The notes under the pieces: generated by a model
What the model was told of the DNA's origin: nothing
What the model saw: only the letters and a program-made list of their open reading frames with translations
Databases searched by the model: none
Position numbers and translations under genes: made by a program
Assembly (NCBI GenBank): GCA_036785705.1
Contig: JAWUZG010001081.1
Span: 1-64,000, forward strand
DNA length: 64,000 nt
Direction: 5' to 3'
From: Acanthornis magna
Lineage: Eukaryota > Chordata > Aves > Passeriformes > Acanthizidae
Part shown: in pieces, positions 38,056 to 51,400 of the stretch
How positions within the stretch are numbered: the stretch's first letter is position 1
Layout of the letters: every line of letters begins with the position of its first letter

Positions 38056-41000
38056 CTTTGGCAGCCTGGAGATGGCTGGAGTGTGGCCAGGGGGCAAGTG
38101 TGAGTGTCAGGGACTTGCCAGGTCTTGAGGAGGATGGAGGGTGTAGGGATGTCCCCATGGAGCCCCTGTGAGTGCCTGTGAGCTGGCGGCACCTTAGCAG
38201 CGTGAGACTGGTGGGCTGTCAGCCCTGAGAGGCTGTTGAAGGCCGTGATCTCGGTGCAGAGAGGTTTGTCAAATGGGAGACTCGTGGGATGTCCGTATGG
38301 AGCCGCTGGAGTTGTGTGTGCCCTCAGTGTTCTTGAGGAGCCTCGAGAGCCCTGGGATGGCCCCGTGGAAGCGCAGGGAGTGGCTGTGACACAGCAGCGG
38401 TGCCTGATGTGATGAAAGGGCCCTGGGATGTCAGCTTGGAATGGCTGTGAGTGCCTGAGAGCACAGGTCTGTCTCTCATGGCCGGAGAGCTGTGGCAGGT
38501 GCCCATGGTAGGTGTGTGAGTGCAGGTGAGCTCAGGGCTCTGCAGAAGGCTGTAGGCCTGTGGGCTGTGAGGCTGGAAGGCCTGGGAGTGCTTTGGAGCG
38601 GAGTGCTGTGTAGCAGTCGGGAGCCGCCTGGGAGGTTGTAGCAGGATGCTTTGGGCCGGCTGCTTTGCCTTGGAACGTGGTGCAGGCACTTGGAGCATGT
38701 GCTATTTGCAAATGTCTCCAGGTGTCTTTCAGAGGGCCAGCGTGTGTTGTTTTGGTGTTGAATTCTGCTGAAAGTCGTTCTGGCAAGGAAGCCTGCATGA
38801 AGGTGCTGCTAGTGAGGCAAAGATTTGGCAGATGAGCTGCTGCTGGGAGTTGCAGGCGTCTGCCTGACAGTCAGTCCCTTGAGAATGTCAATGTGCAGTC
38901 AGTCCCCTTTCCTAGGGGAGGTTTTTCTAGCGTGTTCCTCCTTGGAGTGTGTGAGGGCTCGTGCTGGGGAAGTGGACAGCAAGCAAGGGCACTCTTGGTG
39001 GTGAAGGGAGAGAGAGCTGCCCAGGAGTGTTGGTGTGGTGAGTTCCATGGAGCTCTACTTGGGAATTGGGTTTTTTTGCTTGCTGTAAGATATGACTGCT
39101 TTCCTATTGTTTTCATCGAGTGCACTCCATTGTAGTCTGTGTAGCCTCCCAGGAGCAGGTTTAGCTTTTCTATGGAGTGGTCAGTAATTGGGATTGAGTT
39201 GTTTGTGTTGAATCATTTGTGTTAGGGAAGACCTGCTTTTCTAGGAATAGATCAGATGGGCCATTTGTAAGTGCTGCGGGACAGAGTTACTTAAAGAAGG
39301 GACAGTGTGAGGCTGGGATTGGATGCAGCCGCCGCCAAGGCTCGTGTCTCTGAGAAGGAGTTGAGAAAGCCAAGGGCTGCTCTCTGGCCCTCGTGACTCA
39401 GTGGCCAGGCTGCTCTGGGAGGCTTTGTGTGAATCTGCCAGCACAGCAGCGAGAGATGTCCCCGAGGAGCTTGTGTGAGTGCAGGTGAGATCAGAGCTCT
39501 TGAGCAGCCTGGAGAGCCTGGGGATGTGGCCATGGAGCCGCCAGGATATCTGGTGACCTCGGGGTTCCTATGAGCAGAGGGAGCACTAAGATGTGCCCAT
39601 GGCACCTGTGTAAGTGCCTGTGGCTGAAGGCCTCTTTTGCAGCCTGGAGAGCCTTGGCATGTGGCCATGAAGCCACAGTGCGTGTCTGTGACATCAGAGC
39701 GCTTTGGCAGCATGGAAAGGCCTGGAATGGCTGCAGGGGCCAGAGGTGAGTGCCTGTGACATCAGAGCTGTCCAGCAGCAGGGAGAGGGAGGGAATGTCA
39801 CAGGCCATGCCCTGTGAGTTGCTGTGACAGCGTGGCTCCTTAGCAGCGTGCAGATTGCCGGGATGTTACCCTTGAGGCCCTGGCATTGCCCTTGTCGTGT
39901 GTGTTCTTTAGGAAGATAGAGAGAGCCGTGGCATGTCCCCCTGGAAGTGCAGGGAGTGGCAGTTGCAAAAGAGCTCCTTAGCACTTAGAGACAGGTGGGA
40001 TGTCCCCATGGAGGCACTGTGAGAGCCCGTGACCTCAGAGGTCTTTGGAAGGTGAGAGAGCCGCGGGATGCCATGGGATGTGAGCATGGGGAGCCTGTGG
40101 GCAGGTGTGATCTCCCTGCTTGTGCTGGTGCATCCCCCCCTGGCCTTTTTTCAGGCTGCAGCATGATATGAGCAATGGTGCTGAGGCCTTGGCCTTGAGG
40201 AAGGCAGCGGGGCTGAGGTGCTGTGGAGCTTCTGAGAAAGGCTGTGTGCTGCCAGGAAGTGCTTTGTTCTAAGGTGCTCCTGCTTTTTTTGCTTGTTGAA
40301 CAGACTTTGAAATTAGTTTTTGCCTGGATGGCATCACATTGGTGTTGTCCCGCGTTTAGGGAAAGCTGCCGATGAGAAGTGGGGCCAGGCTGAAGGCTTG
40401 TTGTGACGAAAGGCCATGCCTTGGGGCCCTGTAAGCAGGGGTGCCAAAGGAGGCCCTGGCAGCTGTGCTGGGCCGCAGCAGCGGTGAGCAGCAAAGTGCC
40501 TGTGCGTGGGGCCTCTGCCAGCCGGCAGCTGTCCCCTTTGCTGCACTCGGGGGATGCGCGAAGGAGCACGGCTCCTGGGCCCCCCATCCTGCCGCTCCCG
40601 GAGGCCTCAGCCTTTGGCCGCTGAGAAGATGGCAAGGCATGTGAGAGGAGTATTTCAGTAGCTTGGAGGGGAATTTTGCCTCGTAGAGCCTCTTTGTGTG
40701 CTTGTGGGAGTGTAGGTGTGCATGCGCTGTCTGCAATGTGGGAGAGGGGCTGCTCTGGTGGATTCAGAAGTGCTTTAGGTTTGTGCCTAAGTTAGGTCTC
40801 GAAGTTCCTGCAGTGCTATGGTAAGGGCTGTGTGGATCGTTTGCTGAGGTCTTGGGTTTCAGCTCAGTTCTAAGTGAAGTGTTGTGTAGTTGAAGTCCAG
40901 TTCAGTTGCAATGCCCTTAAGTGCTGTTGCTGCCCTAAGTTGTTGATTTGAATTTGGATTATCAAGTGAAATGTTGCTCAAGTTGAAGTGCTCCTAAGGG

Positions 41001-41515
41001 AAGTGCTCTTGAGCCTTTGAGCCATGTTCTTCTTATCCTGAGCCTTTGTCTTCTTTAGAGACACAGCCTCACACATACGGACAGACAGACAGACATAGAT
41101 AATTTGGGTTTGATTTCATTTTGGATTGATTGAGTCTGGATTTTTGTTTGTTGCTTTTCCTCGCTGTGCTTTGAGCATGGTGTAAGTAGTAGAGTGAAGC
41201 TTGGCAAGGAAGCTTGTCCTGCTGTGGCTTTTCCATGAATTCTTTCTTTGCCGATAGTTTTCCTATGATTCTTGGAGTGATGTGCAAGTGCCTGTGCCAT
41301 CACATGTCTTTAGCAGCGTGGAGCCACCTGGGATGTCAGCAGCGAGGTGCTGTGAGTGAGTGCCTGTGACACCAGGGCTTCTGGGCAGCGTGCGGACTCG
41401 TGGCGTGTGCCTATGGCTGTCCTGGGACGGCCTGTGAGCTCAGTGTTCTTTTGAAAGCTGGATAGCTGTGGCGTGTCCCCAGGGAGTTCCTGTGACAAGA
41501 TGTGACCTCGTGGCT
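38056..41515 (+). repeat. Unit 12 (type B), 3460 bp
   Basis: Type B core with C2481 (gtccccttt) and T2658, shared with 13 and 15. G40839 (ggatcg) is shared only with unit 8. Private changes at 38310, 38595, 39297 and 40357; the last creates a lone ttaggg. Confidence 0.97.
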
Positions 41516-44500
41516 CTTTGGCAGCCTGGAGATGGCTGGAGTGTGGCCAGGGGGCAAGTGTGAGTGTCAGGGACTTGCCAGGTCTTGAGGAGGATGGAGG
41601 GTGCAGGGATGTCCCCATGGAGCCCCTGTGAGTGCCTGTGAGCTGGCGGCACCTTAGCAGCGTGAGACTGGTGGGCTGTCAGCCCTGAGAGGCTGTTGAA
41701 GGCCGTGATCTCGGTGCAGAGAGGTTTGTCAAATGGGAGACTCGTGGGATGTCCGTATGGAGCCGCTGGGGTTGTGTGTGCCCTCAGTGTTCTTGAGGAG
41801 CCTCGAGAGCCCTGGGATGGCCCCGTGGAAGCACAGGGAGTGGCTGTGACACAGCAGCGGTGCCTGATGTGATGAAAGGGCCCTGGGATGTCAGCTTGGA
41901 ATGGCTGTGAGTGCCTGAGAGCACAGGTCTGTCTCTCATGGCCAGAGAGCTGTGGCAGGTGCCCATGGTAGGTGTGTGAGTGCAGGTGAGCTCAGGGCTC
42001 TGCAGAAGGCTGTAGGCCTGTGGGCTGTGAGGCTGGAAGGCCTGGGAGTGCTTTTGAGCGGAGTGCTGTGTAGCAGTCGGGAGCCGCCTGGGAGGTTGTA
42101 GCAGGATGCTTTGGGCTGGCTGCTTTGCCTTGGAACGTGGTGCAGGCACTTGGAGCATGTGCTATTTGCAAATGTCTCCAGGTGTCTTTCAGAGGGCCAG
42201 CGTGTGTTGTTTTGGCGTTGAATTCTGCTGAAAGTCGTTCTGGCAAGGAAGCCTGCATGAAGGTGCTGCTAGTGAGGCAAAGATTTGGCAGATGAGCTGC
42301 TGCCGGGAGTTGCAGGCGTCTGCCTGACAGTCAGTCCCTTGAGAGTGTCAATGTGCAGTCAGTGCCCTTTCCTAGGGGAGGTTTTTCTAGCGTGTTCCTC
42401 CTTGGAGTGTGTGAGGGCTCGTGCTGGGGAAGTGGACAGCAAGCAAGGGCACTCTTGGTGGTGAAGGGAGAGAGAGCTGCCCAGGAGTGTTGGTGTGGTG
42501 AGTTCCATGGAGCTCTACTTGGGAATTGGGTTTTTTTGCTTGCTGTAAGATATGACTGCTTTCCTATTGTTTTCATCGAGTGCACTCCATTGTAGTCTGT
42601 GTAGCCTCCCAGGAGCAGGTTTAGCTTTTCTATGGAGTGGTCAGTAATTGGGATTGAGTTGTTTGTGTTGAATCATTTGTGTTAGGGAAGACCTGCTTTT
42701 CTAGGAATAGATCAGATGGGCCATTTGTAAGTGCTGCGGGACAGAGTTACTTAAAGCAGGGACAGTGTGAGGCTGGGATTGGATGCAGCCGCCGCCAAGG
42801 CTCGTGTCTCTGAGAAGGAGTTGAGAAAGCCAAGGGCTGCTCTCTGGCCCTCGTGACTCAGTGGCCAGGCTGCTCTGGGAGGCTTTGTGTGAATCTGCCA
42901 GCACAGCAGCGAGAGATGTCCCCGAGGAGCTTGTGTGAGTGCAGGTGAGATCAGAGCTCTTGAGCAGCCTGGAGAGCCTGGGGATGTGGCCATGGAGCCG
43001 CCAGGATATCTGGTGACCTCGGGGTTCCTATGAGCAGAGGGAGCACTAAGATGTGCCCATGGCACCTGTGTAAGTGCCTGTGGCTGAAGGCCTCTTTTGC
43101 AGCCTGGAGAGCCTTGGCATGTGGCCATGAAGCCACAGTGCGTGTCTGTGACATCAGAGCGCTTTGGCAGCATGGAAAGGCCTGGAATGGCTGCAGGGGC
43201 CAGAGGTGAGTGCCTGTGACATCACAGCTGTCCAGCAGCAGGGAGAGGGAGGGAATGTCACAGGCCATGCCCTGTGAGTTGCTGTGACAGCGTGGCTCCT
43301 TAGCAGCGTGCAGATTGCCGGGATGTTACCCTTGAGGCCCTGGCATTGCCCTTGTCGTGTGTGTTCTTCAGGAACATAGAGAGAGCCGTGGCATGTCCCC
43401 CTGGAAGTGCAGGGAGTGGCAGTTGCAAAAGAGCTCCTTAGCACTTAGAGACAGGTGGGATGTCCCCATGGAGGCACTGTGAGAGCCCGTGACCTCAGAG
43501 GTCTTTGGAAGGTGAGAGAGCCGCGGGATGCCATGGGATGTGAGCATGGGGAGCCTGTGGGCAGGTGTGATCTCCCTGCTTGTGCTGGTGCATCCCCCCC
43601 TGGCCTTTTTTCAGGCTGCAGCATGATATGAGCAATGGTGCTGAGGCCTTGGCCTTGAGGAAGGCAGCGGGGCTGAGGTGCTGTGGAGCTTCTGAGAAAG
43701 GCTGTGTGCTGCCAGGAAGTGCTTTGTTCTAAGGTGCTCCTGCTTTTTTTGCTTGTTGAACAGACTTTGAAATTAGTTTTTGCCTGGATGGCATCACATT
43801 GGTGTTGTCCCGCATTCAGGGAAAGCTGCCGATGAGAAGTGGGGCCAGGCTGAAGGCTTGTTGTGACGAAAGGCCATGCCTTGGGGCCCTGTAAGCAGGG
43901 GTGCCAAAGGAGGCCCTGGCAGCTGTGCTGGGCCACAGCAGCGGTGAGCAGCAAAGTGCCTGTGCGTGGGGCCTCTGCCAGCCGGCAGCTGTCCCCTTTG
44001 CTGCACTCGGGGGATGCGCGAAGGAGCACGGCTCCTGGGCCCCCCATCCTGCCGCTCCCGGAGGCCTCAGCCTTTGGCCGCTGAGAAGATGGCAAGGCAT
44101 GTGAGAGGAGTATTTCAGTAGCTTGGAGGGGAATTTTGCCTCGTAGAGCCTCTTTGTGTGCTTGTGGGAGTGTAGGTGTGCATGCGCTGTCTGCAATGTG
44201 GGAGAGGGGCTGCTCTGGTGGATTCAGAAGTGCTTTAGGTTTGTGCCTAAGTTAGGTCTCGAAGTTCCTGCAGTGCTATGGTAAGGGCTGTGTGGATCCT
44301 TTGCTGAGGTCTTGGGTTTCAGCTCAGTTCTAAGTGAAGTGTTGTGTAGTTGAAGTCCAGTTCAGTTGCAATGCCCTTAAGTGCTGTTGCTGCCCTAAGT
44401 TGTTGATTTGAATTTGGATTATCAAGTGAAATGTTGCTCAAGTTGAAGTGCTCCTAAGGGAAGTGCTCTTGAGCCTTTGAGCCATGTTCTTCTTATCCTG

Positions 44501-44975
44501 AGCCTTTGTCTTCTTTAGAGACACAGCCTCACACATACGGACAGACAGACAGACATAGATAATTTGGGTTTGATTTCATTTTGGATTGATTGAGTCTGGA
44601 TTTTTGTTTGTTGCTTTTCCTCGCTGTGCTTTGAGCATGGTGTAAGTAGTAGAGTGAAGCTTGGCAAGGAAGCTTGTCCTGCTGTGGCTTTTCCATGAAT
44701 TCTTTCTTTGCCGATAGTTTTCCTATGATTCTTGGAGTGATGTGCAAGTGCCTGTGCCATCACATGTCTTTAGCAGCGTGGAGCCACCTGGGATGTCAGC
44801 AGCGAGGTGCTGTGAGTGAGTGCCTGTGACACCAGGGCTTCTGGGCAGCGTGCGGACTCGTGGCGTGTGCCTATGGCTGTCCTGGGACGGCCTGTGAGCT
44901 CAGTGTTCTTTTGAAAGCTGGATAGCTGTGGCGTGTCCCCAGGGAGTTCCTGTGACAAGATGTGACCTCGTGGCT
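41516..44975 (+). repeat. Unit 13 (type B), 3460 bp
   Basis: Left part has T602, C701 (ggcgttg), gcacagg and ccagagag, shared with 14 and 15 only. The core has C43369 (ttcagg), A43814 (cgcattc) and A43935 (ccacag), shared with unit 15 but absent from unit 14 between them. G849 is shared with units 6, 7 and 16. Confidence 0.97.
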
Positions 44976-47900
44976 CTTTGGCAGCCTGGAGATGGCTGGA
45001 GTGTGGCCAGGGGGCAAGTGTGAGTGTCAGGGACTTGCCAGGTCTTGAGGAGGATGGAGGGTGCAGGGATGTCCCCATGGAGCCCCTGTGAGTGCCTGTG
45101 AGCTGGCGGCACCTTAGCAGCGTGAGACTGGTGGGCTGTCAGCCCTGAGAGGCTGTTGAAGGCCGTGATCTCGGTGCAGAGAGGTTTGTCAAATGGGAGA
45201 CTCGTGGGATGTCCGTATGGAGCCGCTGGGGTTGTGTGTGCCCTCAGTGTTCTTGAGGAGCCTCGAGAGCCCTGGGATGGCCCCGTGGAAGCACAGGGAG
45301 TGGCTGTGACACAGCAGCGGTGCCTGATGTGATGAAAGGGCCCTGGGATGTCAGCTTGGAATGGCTGTGAGTGCCTGAGAGCACAGGTCTGTCTCTCATG
45401 GCCAGAGAGCTGTGGCAGGTGCCCATGGTAGGTGTGTGAGTGCAGGTGAGCTCAGGGCTCTGCAGAAGGCTGTAGGCCTGTGGGCTGTGAGGCTGGAAGG
45501 CCTGGGAGTGCTTTTGAGCGGAGTGCTGTGTAGCAGTCGGGAGCCGCCTGGGAGGTTGTAGCAGGATGCTTTGGGCTGGCTGCTTTGCCTTGGAACGTGG
45601 TGCAGGCACTTGGAGCATGTGCTATTTGCAAATGTCTCCAGGTGTCTTTCAGAGGGCCAGCGTGTGTTGTTTTGGCGTTGAATTCTGCTGAAAGTCGTTC
45701 TGGCAAGGAAGCCTGCATGAAGGTGCTGCTAGTGAGGCAAAGATTTGGCAGATGAGCTGCTGCCGGGAGTTGCAGGCGTCTGCCTGACAGTCAGTCCCTT
45801 GAGAGTGTCAATGTGCAGTCAGTCCCCTTTCCTAGGGGAGGTTTTTCTAGCGTGTTCCTCCTTGGAGTGTGTGAGGGCTCGTGCTGGGGAAGTGGACAGC
45901 AAGCAAGGGCACTCTTGGTGGTGAAGGGAGAGAGAGCTGCCCAGGAGTGTTGGTGTGGTGAGTTCCATGGAGCTCTACTTGGGAATTGGGTTTTTTTGCT
46001 TGCTGTAAGATATGACTGCTTTCCTATTGTTTTCATCGAGTGCACTCCATTGTAGTCTGTGTAGCCTCCCAGGAGCAGGTTTAGCTTTTCTATGGAGTGG
46101 TCAGTAATTGGGATTGAGTTGTTTGTGTTGAATCATTTGTGTTAGGGAAGACCTGCTTTTCTAGGAATAGATCAGATGGGCCATTTGTAAGTGCTGCGGG
46201 ACAGAGTTACTTAAAGCAGGGACAGTGTGAGGCTGGGATTGGATGCAGCCGCCGCCAAGGCTCGTGTCTCTGAGAAGGAGTTGAGAAAGCCAAGGGCTGC
46301 TCTCTGGCCCTCGTGACTCAGTGGCCAGGCTGCTCTGGGAGGCTTTGTGTGAATCTGCCAGCACAGCAGCGAGAGATGTCCCCGAGGAGCTTGTGTGAGT
46401 GCAGGTGAGATCAGAGCTCTTGAGCAGCCTGGAGAGCCTGGGGATGTGGCCATGGAGCCGCCAGGATATCTGGTGACCTCGGGGTTCCTATGAGCAGAGG
46501 GAGCACTAAGATGTGCCCATGGCACCTGTGTAAGTGCCTGTGGCTGAAGGCCTCTTTTGCAGCCTGGAGAGCCTTGGCATGTGGCCATGAAGCCACAGTG
46601 CGTGTCTGTGACATCAGAGCGCTTTGGCAGCATGGAAAGGCCTGGAATGGCTGCAGGGGCCAGAGGTGAGTGCCTGTGACATCACAGCTGTCCAGCAGCA
46701 GGGAGAGGGAGGGAATGTCACAGGCCATGCCCTGTGAGTTGCTGTGACAGCGTGGCTCCTTAGCAGCGTGCAGATTGCCGGGATGTTACCCTTGAGGCCC
46801 TGGCATTGCCCTTGTCGTGTGTGTTCTTTAGGAACATAGAGAGAGCCGTGGCATGTCCCCCTGGAAGTGCAGGGAGTGGCAGTTGCAAAAGAGCTCCTTA
46901 GCACTTAGAGACAGGTGGGATGTCCCCATGGAGGCACTGTGAGAGCCCGTGACCTCAGAGGTCTTTGGAAGGTGAGAGAGCCGCGGGATGCCATGGGATG
47001 TGAGCATGGGGAGCCTGTGGGCAGGTGTGATCTCCCTGCTTGTGCTGGTGCATCCCCCCCTGGCCTTTTTTCAGGCTGCAGCATGATATGAGCAATGGTG
47101 CTGAGGCCTTGGCCTTGAGGAAGGCAGCGGGGCTGAGGTGCTGTGGAGCTTCTGAGAAATGCTGTGTGCTGCCAGGAAGTGCTGTGTTCTAAGGTGCTCC
47201 TGCTTTTTTTGCCTGTTGAACAGACTTTGAAATTAGTTTTTGCCTGGATGGCATCACATTGGTGTTGTCCCGCGTTCAGGGAAAGCTGCCGATGAGAAGT
47301 GGGGCCAGGCTGAAGGCTTGTTGTGACGAAAGGCCATGCCTTGGGGCCCTGTAAGCAGGGGTGCCAAAGGAGGCCCTGGCTGCTGTGCTGGGCCGCAGCA
47401 GCGGTGAGCAGCAAAGTGCCTGTGCGTGGGGCCTCTGCCAGCCGGCAACTGTCCCGTTTGCTGCACTCGGGGGATGCGCGAAGGAGCACGGCTCCTGGGC
47501 CCCCCATCCTGCCGCTCCCGGAGGCCTCAGCCTTTGGCCGCTGAGAAGATGGCAAGGCACGTGAGAGGAGTATTTCAGTAGCTTGGAGGGGAATTTTGCC
47601 TCGTAGAGCCTCTTTGTGTGCTTGTGGGAGTGCAGGTGTGCATGCGCTGTCTGCAATGTGGGAGAGGGGCTGCTCTGGTGGATTCAGAAGTGCTTTAGGT
47701 TTGTGCCTAAGTTAGGTCTCGAAGTTCCTGCAGTGCTATGGTAAGGGCTGTGTGGATCCTTTGCTGAGGTCTTGGGTTTCAGCTCAGTTCTAAGTGAAGT
47801 GTTGTGTAGTTGAAGTCCAGTTCAGTTGCAATGCCCTTAAGTGCTGTTGCTGCCCTAAGTTGTTGATTTGAATTTGGATTATCAAGTGAAATGTTGCTCA

Positions 47901-48435
47901 AGTTGAAGTGCTCCTAAGGGAAGTGCTCTTGAGCCTTTGAGCCATGTTCTTCTTATCCTGAGCCTTTGTCTTCTTTAGAGACACAGCCTCACACATACGG
48001 ACAGACAGACAGACATAGATAATTTGGGTTTGATTTCATTTTGGATTGATTGAGTCTGGATTTTTGTTTGTTGCTTTTCCTCGCTGTGCTTTGAGCATGG
48101 TGTAAGTAGTAGAGTGAAGCTTGGCAAGGAAGCTTGTCCTGCTGTGGCTTTTCCATGAATTCTTTCTTTGCCGATAGTTTTCCTATGATTCTTGGAGTGA
48201 TGTGCAAGTGCCTGTGCCATCACATGTCTTTAGCAGCGTGGAGCCACCTGGGATGTCAGCAGCGAGGTGCTGTGAGTGAGTGCCTGTGACACCAGGGCTT
48301 CTGGGCAGCGTGCGGACTCGTGGCGTGTGCCTATGGCTGTCCTGGGACGGCCTGTGAGCTCAGTGTTCTTTTGAAAGCTGGATAGCTGTGGCGTGTCCCC
48401 AGGGAGTTCCTGTGACAAGATGTGACCTCGTGGCT
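44976..48435 (+). repeat. Unit 14 (B-type flanks, C core), 3460 bp
   Basis: Mosaic. The left part matches units 13 and 15 (C701, gcacagg, ccagagag) and the right end matches them too (T3021, extra C). From about 46829 to about 47633 it matches unit 10 at every marker, including the otherwise private T47381. Confidence 0.97.
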
Positions 48436-51400
48436 CTTTGGCAGCCTGGAGATGGCTGGAGTGTGGCCAGGGGGCAAGTGTGAGTGTCAGGGACTTGCCA
48501 GGTCTTGAGGAGGATGGAGGGTGCAGGGATGTCCCCATGGAGCCCCTGTGAGTGCCTGTGAGCTGGCGGCACCTTAGCAGCGTGAGACTGGTGGGCTGTC
48601 AGCCCTGAGAGGCTGTTGAAGGCCGTGATCTCGGTGCAGAGAGGTTTGTCAAATGGGAGACTCGTGGGATGTCCGTATGGAGCCGCTGGGGTTGTGTGTG
48701 CCCTCAGTGTTCTTGAGGAGCCTCGAGAGCCCTGGGATGGCCCCGTGGAAGCACAGGGAGTGGCTGTGACACAGCAGCGGTGCCTGATGTGATGAAAGGG
48801 CCCTGGGATGTCAGCTTGGAATGGCTGTGAGTGCCTGAGAGCACAGGTCTGTCTCTCATGGCCAGAGAGCTGTGGCAGGTGCCCATGGTAGGTGTGTGAG
48901 TGCAGGTGAGCTCAGGGCTCTGCAGAAGGCTGTAGGCCTGTGGGCTGTGAGGCTGGAAGGCCTGGGAGTGCTTTTGAGCGGAGTGCTGTGTAGCAGTCGG
49001 GAGCCGCCTGGGAGGTTGTAGCAGGATGCTTTGGGCTGGCTGCTTTGCCTTGGAACGTGGTGCAGGCACTTGGAGCATGTGCTATTTGCAAATGTCTCCA
49101 GGTGTCTTTCAGAGGGCCAGCGTGTGTTGTTTTGGCGTTGAATTCTGCTGAAAGTCGTTCTGGCAAGGAAGCCTGCATGAAGGTGCTGCTAGTGAGGCAA
49201 AGATTTGGCAGATGAGCTGCTGCCGGGAGTTGCAGGCGTCTGCCTGACAGTCAGTCCCTTGAGAGTGTCAATGTGCAGTCAGTCCCCTTTCCTAGGGGAG
49301 GTTTTTCTAGCGTGTTCCTCCTTGGAGTGTGTGAGGGCTCGTGCTGGGGAAGTGGACAGCAAGCAAGGGCACTCTTGGTGGTGAAGGGAGAGAGAGCTGC
49401 CCAGGAGTGTTGGTGTGGTGAGTTCCATGGAGCTCTACTTGGGAATTGGGTTTTTTTGCTTGCTGTAAGATATGACTGCTTTCCTATTGTTTTCATCGAG
49501 TGCACTCCATTGTAGTCTGTGTAGCCTCCCAGGAGCAGGTTTAGCTTTTCTATGGAGTGGTCAGTAATTGGGATTGAGTTGTTTGTGTTGAATCATTTGT
49601 GTTAGGGAAGACCTGCTTTTCTAGGAATAGATCAGATGGGCCATTTGTAAGTGCTGCGGGACAGAGTTACTTAAAGCAGGGACAGTGTGAGGCTGGGATT
49701 GGATGCAGCCGCCGCCAAGGCTCGTGTCTCTGAGAAGGAGTTGAGAAAGCCAAGGGCTGCTCTCTGGCCCTCGTGACTCAGTGGCCAGGCTGCTCTGGGA
49801 GGCTTTGTGTGAATCTGCCAGCACAGCAGCGAGAGATGTCCCCGAGGAGCTTGTGTGAGTGCAGGTGAGATCAGAGCTCTTGAGCAGCCTGGAGAGCCTG
49901 GGAATGTGGCCATGGAGCCGCCAGGATATCTGGTGACCTCGGGGTTCCTATGAGCAGAGGGAGCACTAAGATGTGCCCATGGCACCTGTGTAAGTGCCTG
50001 TGGCTGAAGGCCTCTTTTGCAGCCTGGAGAGCCTTGGCATGTGGCCATGAAGCCACAGTGCGTGTCTGTGACATCAGAGCGCTTTGGCAGCATGGAAAGG
50101 CCTGGAATGGCTGCAGGGGCCAGAGGTGAGTGCCTGTGACATCAGAGCTGTCCAGCAGCAGGGAGAGGGAGGGAATGTCACAGGCCATGCCCTGTGAGTT
50201 GCTGTGACAGCGTGGCTCCTTAGCAGCGTGCAGATTGCCGGGATGTTACCCTTGAGGCCCTGGCATTGCCCTTGTCGTGTGTGTTCTTCAGGAACATAGA
50301 GAGAGCCGTGGCATGTCCCCCTGGAAGTGCAGGGAGTGGCAGTTGCAAAAGAGCTCCTTAGCACTTAGAGACAGGTGGGATGTCCCCATGGAGGCACTGT
50401 GAGAGCCCGTGACCTCAGAGGTCTTTGGAAGGTGAGAGAGCCGCGGGATGCCATGGGATGTGAGCATGGGGAGCCTGTGGGCAGGTGTGATCTCCCTGCT
50501 TGTGCTGGTGCATCCCCCCCTGGCCTTTTTTCAGGCTGCAGCATGATATGAGCAATGGTGCTGAGGCCTTGGCCTTGAGGAAGGCAGCGGGGCTGAGGTG
50601 CTGTGGAGCTTCTGAGAAAGGCTGTGTGCTGCCAGGAAGTGCTTTGTTCTAAGGTGCTCCTGCTTTTTTTGCTTGTTGAACAGACTTTGAAATTAGTTTT
50701 TGCCTGGATGGCATCACATTGGTGTTGTCCCGCATTCAGGGAAAGCTGCCGATGAGAAGTGGGGCCAGGCTGAAGGCTTGTTGTGACGAAAGGCCATGCC
50801 TTGGGGCCCTGTAAGCAGGGGTGCCAAAGGAGGCCCTGGCAGCTGTGCTGGGCCACAGCAGCGGTGAGCAGCAAAGTGCCTGTGCGTGGGGCCTCTGCCA
50901 GCCGGCAGCTGTCCCCTTTGCTGCACTCGGGGGATGCGCGAAGGAGCACGGCTCCTGGGCCCCCCATCCTGCCGCTCCCGGAGGCCTCAGCCTTTGGCCG
51001 CTGAGAAGATGGCAAGGCATGTGAGAGGAGTATTTCAGTAGCTTGGAGGGGAATTTTGCCTCGTAGAGCCTCTTTGTGTGCTTGTGGGAGTGTAGGTGTG
51101 CATGCGCTGTCTGCAATGTGGGAGAGGGGCTGCTCTGGTGGATTCAGAAGTGCTTTAGGTTTGTGCCTAAGTTAGGTCTCGAAGTTCCTGCAGTGCTATG
51201 GTAAGGGCTGTGTGGATCCTTTGCTGAGGTCTTGGGTTTCAGCTCAGTTCTAAGTGAAGTGTTGTGTAGTTGAAGTCCAGTTCAGTTGCAATGCCCTTAA
51301 GTGCTGTTGCTGCCCTAAGTTGTTGATTTGAATTTGGATTATCAAGTGAAATGTTGCTCAAGTTGAAGTGCTCCTAAGGGAAGTGCTCTTGAGCCTTTGA

